From assembly GCA_020086605.1 (NCBI GenBank), contig JACBWW010000018.1, positions 17,285,220 to 17,349,219 on the forward strand: 64,000 nucleotides of DNA, written 5' to 3'. Below the pieces are notes generated by a model, which was not told where the DNA came from, made no database searches, and saw only the letters and a program-made list of their open reading frames with translations. Source of the stretch: Lanius collurio (Eukaryota > Chordata > Aves > Passeriformes > Laniidae). Each line of letters starts with the position of its first letter. Position 1 is the first letter of the stretch. This document shows, piece by piece, positions 40,101 to 49,100 of this stretch. Position numbers and translations under genes: made by a program.

Positions 40101-43100
40101 CATGAGATTTTAATGTGTGAAATCATTCATTGGTTGGATGTCTTTGTTTTTTCCAAATATTGCTCAGCTGTGGCCTAGTGGTTACACCAGGGAACCGGAA
40201 TTCAGGAGATCTGGGGTTTATTTCCACTTAGTTATGTTATATGATGCTGTAAAATGCTGTATTTTGAGTACTTGTACATAAATGTTTAGTAGATATCCAC
40301 GAACAGAGAGCATTGCAAGTTCCTGTGATGGCTTTACAAGGAAGAGACTTTAGAGGAAAGAAAGAAATGTGAATAGAAATTAAATTGAATGGCTACTTAC
40401 AATCACTTTCTGAAAAGATATTGTAATTACTCCTTTTATTGCTTTCATATGGCTTTTTTTCTGTTCTGATAAGTGATATTTCTTCTGTGAGACAAAGGGT
40501 TAGTGTGTAGTGATGGAGAGGGTGAGCATCAAAGGAGAAAGAACCAAGATGAAAGCATAAAAGCAGAAATATAGAAGCATTAAATTATAGTGTGATAAAG
40601 TAGATAAGAATGCACCAAGAGTCAGCACTGCCATAAGATTCTGGCTGCAAGATTAAGGCTGCGTGTAGTAGTGAGATTCAAGATGGACAAACAAGTTCAA
40701 TGTCTGAATATAAAAATCAGTAGGATTTAGATCTTGTGGCTCAAGGAAATAAATGACAAAACACAGATTTCAGAAATAATGCTTTAATTTTTGTGAGTTT
40801 GGATCTACAATTTTGGTTTGGTTCTGGTTTATTTTTTTATCTGAGTTGTTCTTGTCATGTGAAATGTCTTGCCTTTATTCAGTGTTCCAGGGAATGAAGC
40901 ACAGCTCAGAAGAGTTCATACCCCATCAGCAGTAGGTGCTCTGAGCTCAAAGCCTTACTGGGTCTGGTTAGTTGAGATTCCTGTGGAACACCTCTTACAC
41001 AATGTCCCATTTCACTTTGTGATGCTGATCTGCTGCTGATGTGCTCCTGGCCTGGAGGGAACCCCTGGCAGACAGGCTGGGTGGCTGGCAGGGCATGGCC
41101 GTTCCTGGAGGCAAAGCCCCTCAGCACTGCTGAGGCAGATTGGAAGCTGGGAGAAAGGAACAGGGAAGTGTCTCTGATCAGCTTATCCTGCTCCATAACA
41201 CTTTGTGTAAAAGGTTTTCATTACTGGCCATGGCAAAGGATGGTGTATGGAGCTGAGAGTACTTTGGTTCAGGCCTGCTGTGTCTGTTCCTGTCCAGAGC
41301 ACATAGGAGGGAAGGTATAAATAATAATACCCAGACTAACTAGGGTGAAAACAAGATTGATGGGTATCAACTGACAGTGGTGCCTGGATGCTCAGAGAAA
41401 TGCAGAACTGTCTGCCTAAGCTGGATATGATGGGCTAGAAAATGTTGTATATAATCACTTTGGTGTTTTAGCCAAAATAATACTGATGTCTGGAGAAGAA
41501 ACTTTACCATCCTGCTCTCCATCAGTGCAGGGATTCCCAGGGCAGCCTTCCCAGAGCTGGCACCAAAATGTATCAAAGTCCACACTCAAAGCACTCTGCA
41601 TCTCCCCACCCTTGGGTCAGCATTAGCCTAATCTTGGCTCTGGTTTGCAGAGCCAACTTTGTCTTCCTTGGGGTTGGCACAATTTCAACACATGTCATAG
41701 TGAAATGTGAGGAAGCTGTGTCTTCACTCCTGAGAACACTTTAGAGAAAAGGCAGGATGCTAAATAAGTAAACAAAAAACCACTGTGTAGCCTTCACTTT
41801 CTCCAAGCTGCTTTGCACTGGTAAGGATGGAAGCTCAGAGAGTGTTTTCTGGCATTCACACAGTTAAATTTTAGAAATGACAAATGTGAACTCCATTAAT
41901 GCTTGTTTTTCAGTGTATTTCAGGTCAGTCATCACAGAACAAGCAGTTCAGTGTCTAAAATGATCCAAACCTCATCTGTAGACACACACCCCATTCCAGC
42001 CATCATGCTCATTTCTCTGTGTTTTGTAGCTGTACTTGGACACTAGTTGGTTGCTAAAATAATTGGCATAAGTCTCTTTTCTGAAGTATTAAAATTGGTG
42101 CAATTGGAATTGCTTTGAAAATATGTTCATAATAACACTTTCTGTGCTTTTCACTTTGTTGAGGGTATTTTCCCTGTTTTAGAGGAGCGACCTTTCTTTT
42201 CTTTACCCTTTTCCAGCTGCTGCTTTGCTTTGAACATCTTTTACCCTCAGTGCTTATTAACCTCTAACCCTGCCCTGCATTGCATCTGTCTGTTCTCCCA
42301 GATCCAGAGTCTAAGGACAGAGAAGTTACCCGTCGCTTTTCCCTAGCCTCCTCCATCAGCACCACAGTCAGTGCTTCTGCTGTGACCAAAGGTACTGTCA
42401 TGCTGCTTGCTGAGCTCCCCTCTCCCTGCCTGCTGGCTGACACATCCTCTGCCAAATGCTGCTCACAGAGGGAGTACCTCAGGCTCACTTTTTACAAAGG
42501 CAGGAGGTTCCAGTAGAAGAAGAATCAGCACCAGTGTAACACCTGCAGGGAGGCAGGCCAGGACATTTTGAATGTGTACAGAGGCGTGCTGCCAGCACAC
42601 AGAGTGACTCTTCCCAGTTTCTCCATTATAAGCTTCAAAAAGTGCTGCTGGTGTCCATGGAAATTGGATTGATTTTTGGCTGGCGTGGGGTTGGGTTTCC
42701 AACTTCTCCCTGGTTTGGATTAACTGATGTTCAATTGAAGTTATTTCTCTGTTTTCTTACAGCTCTTTAGGATTTTTGCTTTCATGAAGGAGAGAATCTC
42801 CTTGTTGCATAGCAGAGATCAAGAAAGCCTGAAATAGAGCAAAAAATGGAGGAGCAATAGATGCCAGTTTAAATCACATTCAGCAATATCACTGTCATGA
42901 TTAGAAACTGTGTTTGCAAGGAAATTTTCATGTGTGTAAGGGAGCTGGGTGCCGAATGCACTGAACTCCATGCAGTTTGTGTGGCAGCTTATGAAAGTTT
43001 TATTTTTGAGCTTTATGTAGTTTTAGAAAAGGCACTTTTACAAAATATAAGTTACTGTACTAGTGCCTAGACCTAAAAGCAACCCATGCCTTTAGCAAGT

Positions 43101-46100
43101 TGATTGTGTTGAAAATCAGTGGCACTGTGGGCACATAAGCCTACATGTCAGGGATAATTTTGACAACAGAACATATGTTCTTACATGAAATTCTGACTAT
43201 ACTGCCTTTTGGCAGTTCCTGGAATGGAGTGGAGGAACTGATTTGCAAGATTAGGACTTTCAGGGCAATTCAAAAGCCAAAATAGAAGGAAAGATGGCAG
43301 AATTAATTTGTGTAAAAATCTTTGCTCTGTACTTGTCAGTAAGAAAGTTGCTCAGTATCTGTTGCCTTCACAACAGCTGTGAAGGATGTGAACCACATCC
43401 TTGGCTGCCATGAGGCTGTCAGGAAATGAGGGCACAGTGGGGTTGATGGGCAAAGGAAGGACGTGATAGTCCATCTACCTACAAATGTTTCTTTGACAGC
43501 ACCTTTAGACCACAGCAGTAGAACATGACCACATGGAAGTGATGGGCGCAGCACGGAAGAGGTTATTACAGATTTTGCCCCCAGCAACAACTCAGAAATA
43601 CATGATCAGTTGCTAAATTATGGGAAGACTGAGTTATTTCCTAATAATTATTTTCAAAGCTGGGGATTAGAATGAAGCACAGATGTACAAAGAGAATGGG
43701 CAACCAAGGGTTGGTCTTTAGGGTGATTTATCAAAGAGAGCATGTGTGAGCTGCAAGGAAAGTCAAACTTTGTTACAGTTTCATATCAAAAAGTCCTGTC
43801 CTAGAATCCTGTCTGCCAAAAGACAGTCGGCAATCTCTTGGGATACTGAGAAAGCTACTTCTGCAATGATTTTCAAAGCTAGAAAACAGATTCAGTGCTT
43901 TTTAATTAAGTGTTTTATTTGCAGCATCTGCTTTAAGAAAATATTTCAGGTGATAAAAGAGCTGAAGCCTGAGTCCTGTCTCAGCATCAGCCCAGATGCA
44001 GGTCTAGCCAGGGTGTTGGGGTCATCACTTACGAGGCTGCAGCTGCTGCTGTGACTGATCCTCACTGCTGACAGTTCAGCTCCCCTCCGTGTGGAGTCGG
44101 GACACAGGAGAGGCTCTGTACATGGATCTGTGGCTAGTGTCCCCCCCTTCTGTGGGTCATAAATGTTGGCTTTGTGGGCTCAGCCCCGCCAGCCTCATGG
44201 CAGAAGGCTGGGACTGCAGGTCTGGCTGCCTTAGTGCCATCTCCTGGGCAAGAGTGAGAGGGATCATCTGTGAGACCTGAAGGGAAGCAGATTCTTTTGC
44301 TGTGATGTCTCAACGCCTTCTGCAAAAAGGAGTCTGCTTCCTATCCACTTCACAGAAGTGTGTATCTTCACTACCTAGAACCTAGGGGTTGGTCATTCTT
44401 CTGGGGGAAATTAAAAGTGTTAGGCAGTTAGTGTTTTCAGGTGATAGGAAAGCAAGTTTCTCCTTTAACAGTATTTACAGCCTTATGACTCTGTAAACTT
44501 CATACAGGTCCCCTTGTTCCTGCAGTTAAAGTCAAGAGACATGAAATAAAGAGTGACCCAACTCCCCTGGGGTTTGAAGGTAGGAGTATTTCCACCCTGC
44601 ATGAAAACCTCCTTTGATATTATTCACTGAATTCACATCTCATCACAGCTGGTGGATGACACTGGAGTCCATTAGGGGGTTGGGGTCAGTTTTTCTGCAT
44701 AACTGGGATAAAGACAGCTTGTTACTCCCTTGCCTCTCCCCTGCACTCCTATTCACCTAGGCATGAGCCTAAATTAAACTCCCACTTCTCTGCCTGTTTT
44801 GGGAAGTAAAGCTCCAGACTGTCACTTGGATCTGGATTTTCTGCCTGGCTTCTGCCTCCCTCCATAGGGAGCAGCAGCAGGGAGCCAAGGGGCTACTTTT
44901 CACCTCCACTTACAGTCTGGCCACTTGCTTCCCTCTTCCCTTGCTAGTGTCTACTCCTAATGAGAGAAGCAGGAGCCACGTGCATGAAGACTACAGAGGA
45001 GGCTAGACTGTGCATTAAAAGCCATTTAAGGTGCAGTGTTTCATTTCAGACAAGCAGAATTTTCACCAGTTTGTTGCAGCAGATTTATCAATTATTGTTT
45101 GAAAAAACAATACCAAAGAGTTAAATTTGGATGTTGTTTCTCAGCCACTGGAAGATCACCAGATTCCATTGCCAGTATTCCCTGAACATTTGCCTTAAGG
45201 GGACACAAGGAGCCAGGTTCCTCTGCTGCAGGACAGGCTGAGGAATCCTTTCATAGCATTGTGATGTTCTGCACAAAAACTTGGTAGGAAGAGCCAGTGA
45301 AGAGGTCAGTGATGGAATATTGAAGGTATCTCCCGTGCACTCCCAGCCAAAGAAGAGACTGGAACAGGGAGAGTGGAAGAAACAATTCAGAGACAGCAGA
45401 AGTCATTCTGCTGCTTGCAGAATACTTCCTTTTGCCAGTTACCCCCAGCACTATGTTTAGAGCTATCCTGGCACCCAGCACGAGTTTCCCAAAGTGTGGG
45501 GTTTAAGCCTTGATTTCCTCACTGACAGATGCCCTCATCTTGGCATCCTCTGTGGCTGCAGAGGCAGGGGGCATTTCAAGGTGCAAGAACTATCTGCAGC
45601 ATAGAGCTTGTTCCTCACTGGTTAAAAACAAGGGCCTGCTGCACAACATCCCTCACCAGACTTAGTTTCTTTAAGCAGGAAACAATGAACATTATCATCC
45701 TGATTTTGCTGCTGTTGCCCAGGCTCTGGCTGAGATAAGAACACAAGGCATTCCCACACAAAATAATGTTTCATTCATCACGAACGAAATAATTAATTTC
45801 TGGCATCCCCGGTCCCCTTTTGCTGCTGTATGTATTGGGACCAAAACCATAGAGTATCACCTACAAAATGATTGGAAATGCTGCAAGGAAATTATGTTAA
45901 AAATGGGTAAGGAAGCTGTAATGAAATAGAACACTGCATTGTTCACTCAGCAATTGTCTTCCTTAATTAACACCAATACTTCTGTTTGATTCATTTCACT
46001 GTTCTCTGTCCTTCTCAGACTTACAGTTTTTCTGTGGAATGCTGCTGTCCTTTCACTCATTTGTGCTGGTCATGTGTATCCTCTTTTATTACTGTTGGAC

Positions 46101-49100
46101 CCCAGTCCTCCTGTTTGTTAAAGAGACTGTCAGTTGCAGAGGTGATGCAGGAATTCACTTTGTACTGGTTGTCTGGTCACTATTTCACCTTGAAGACACA
46201 AATTGTACTTCCTGTCACAGATGCTTTTGAGAACACCATATTGGCCCAGGCTAAATGTAATGCCGGTTCCACCACGAGATCCGTACCTAGATCTGCTTCA
46301 CAGACAGGTAAACCAAATTAAAGCATTTTTAAACTCAATTTGAGAGTGCAAACTAAATTTATGATAACATTTACTCTCTTTATTATAAAGAGATTTTTCT
46401 CTTTTGGTGAATATTATTCCCCATCAAAACAATGAAAGAACAAGCTTGGGTCACTAGCATAGAAACAATTCCCCAGATTCTAGTTTTCTGAGGTCAGGCT
46501 GAAAATAATTAATTCATATCAGAGAGCTCAGAATTTGATCTGTCTTATTTTTTTAGCTTGAATTAAACATGAGAAACAAGCTGTTTCTTAATCTCTGAAA
46601 TTAGAATAGGGATTTGTGTGGAAGAGGGAGGCTGATGCATGTATTTGTGAGGAATTCTTGCAGGTGAGGTTTCTTCCTTGGATGCTTTCTACAAATGACA
46701 GTGGCAAAAGACTGTGGAAGCTTTGTCTAATGGGGTAGAGGGATATCCTTTTCTCTTGTTTTTTGTAGCCCAGCCTGTGGATTTGAACTAAAATTGCAGT
46801 AGCAGTTTGAAGTTAATTAGAATCAGCATTTCTTGTATGTTTAGACCTTTGCTAGTATTGCTGGTGTGAATAAGCTGATCCAGGATAGTGTCACTTCAGG
46901 GGCTGGTTTACACTTTTAAAATACAGATGACCAAACCATACCTGTGGGTGCATCTCTGCTGGAAGCAGGTCCCCGTGTCCTTTGGAACTAGGTTGCAGTT
47001 GTTGGAGCAGACGCAGTCCCTGAGTAGCAGGAGAGGGGAGAAAGGATTGCAGACCTGCATGACTGCATATTGCACCAACCAGCACCTATAGATAGGAGGA
47101 TGTGTATGGGGAGGGATTAAAGAAACCAATTAATAAACCTATTTCTCCCAGATTGGGTTGCTTTTCTGTTTACTGCCTGGCTTGGGTTTGTATTGTCTCA
47201 GGCCAGGTTTTGGTGTGGGTTGAGAGTGCTGGGATGTGCATAATCCCACTGTGTGAGCATCTGTCTCCATGCCTTGGGGTCAGAGCTTTGCCTTTTCAAG
47301 AGCAATGGCCCACAGAATGTAAAAAACTTGGTACAGCACCTGCTTAGCCCCAGTCCCTGTGAATCAGCAAATGTCCACAGGTATATTAATTAGGAGGGCA
47401 CATGGTAAATTGACTGACTCCATTCAGTTTGTACGTGTCAGAGCTGCAGAGCCGTTTGGCAGATGCAAGGTCAGTTTTCTTTGAGCTGGACTGTAGTCAT
47501 CCCCATCCCCGACAGAGAAGGGACAGACATCAGGCACAGGAAAATGCAGATGATGGTTGCCATCTGCACGAAAGAGCCTGAGCTACTTTTGCACCATGGG
47601 AGCCTCAGGCAGACAGGTCTCATAAAGCTCACCCTCATTTTCCCTCAGGACACAACCTATGGATATGCCTTTTTAGGTGAAGAGAGACTGGCTATTGAGC
47701 TTGGGCTGGAAATCTCTCACTGAGTCCATTCCACTGGGGTGGTTCTGATAAAAATCATGCAGTAAGACAGGTAACAGCACAAATATGACTGAGATCTCTC
47801 CTCACCCTCCCAGTTATCTTTGTGCTTTGCTGTTTACTCTGTCCCTTCCCTGCACTTCCAGCCTGCTCCAGGGTGTAGTCTTGTAAGTTGCTCAGGTGGT
47901 AATACCACCTTGGGGTGAGATGGAGATAAGAAGTCAACAAAAATTCCATGGCTTTGGACTTGCAATAAGCACGTAGAGGTAAGCTGGAAACTGAATGATC
48001 ACGGCCTTCTGAAAGTCCTGTCAGCACAAGTTATCATTTGCTCTGCAGGAATATTCCTGGTCCTTGTTTTTTGCACCTCCGGAGTGCAGGGATTGAGCAG
48101 TGCTGAGCGCTGGAGGTATCCATGGGTATGAACTCTGCAGCCACACAGGCTGCTCTCACTCAAGTGACAGTGGCTGGTACAGGTTTTTAGGGATAGAATA
48201 ATGGCTGTGACATTTTCATGGCAAAACAATGGAATAAGGTATAAAACAGTAAGTGGAAAAGTGGGAAGTGAACCTGTGACATTTATTTTACAAAGGCTGA
48301 TTCTCAAAGAGGGTAATGACTGATAGCTAACTCTTTCTGGTTTATCTCTTTTGAAAAGGTTGGCCCAGCAGACAAATGCCTTCTCTAGATACATTTGAAG
48401 ATTTTGAAGCCATCCCTTCCAGCATGGATGAACTCTCCAACTCTTCTGACTTGGAGGAAGAGACCAACCCTAACAATGTAATTATTTTTGTAAATTACTC
48501 TGCCCTTTCCCAGCACAACCTCCTCCTCTATAAAGATCACAATGTAACCTGCAAAGTTTGGGCTCATACCAGCCTTAAATTCATGGATGTGTGGGAATAC
48601 AGAATATGGAAATTTGATCTGGGGTGTTGGGAGATTATTCCAAGACTATTTTGCTGTCAGGATGAGGATCATAAAAACTCACCCATACTTGTAAGCTGTC
48701 ACTTTGCCTGCTACTAAAGTAAGGAAAGGCTCTGAGCCTTAAAAAAAGTAATTTCGGACTTTTCCAGATAACTTCACCTGGTGTCACAAACCCAATTTTT
48801 ATATCAGAATAATGGCTGGTGGGTTAAGCCTAAAGTACAGCACGGTCTATCTAATTTTGAATAGTATTTAACCTGGGCATGATAAAACACAATGCCTACA
48901 GATGAAATCTCTGCCAGCTTGAAATGTCTAATTCATTATTTAACTGAACTCTCTTGCACAGTGTTCTTTCATTCATAGTGATTGTATTTCTGGTGCCTTG
49001 TTTCCTTCTTTTTAGGGGAGCAATCTCTTCCGGGTAGAAGGCAGTTTTGACAGCTGTTTCCCAGATTCTCTTACTCTTGAGGATGGAGATTTAGTGCAGT

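Noticed and set aside
40168..40255. Functional tRNA gene
   Set aside because: The A box is perfect, but the B box is decayed, no acceptor stem pairing is visible and there is no T-run terminator at the right place. A SINE relic explains it better.
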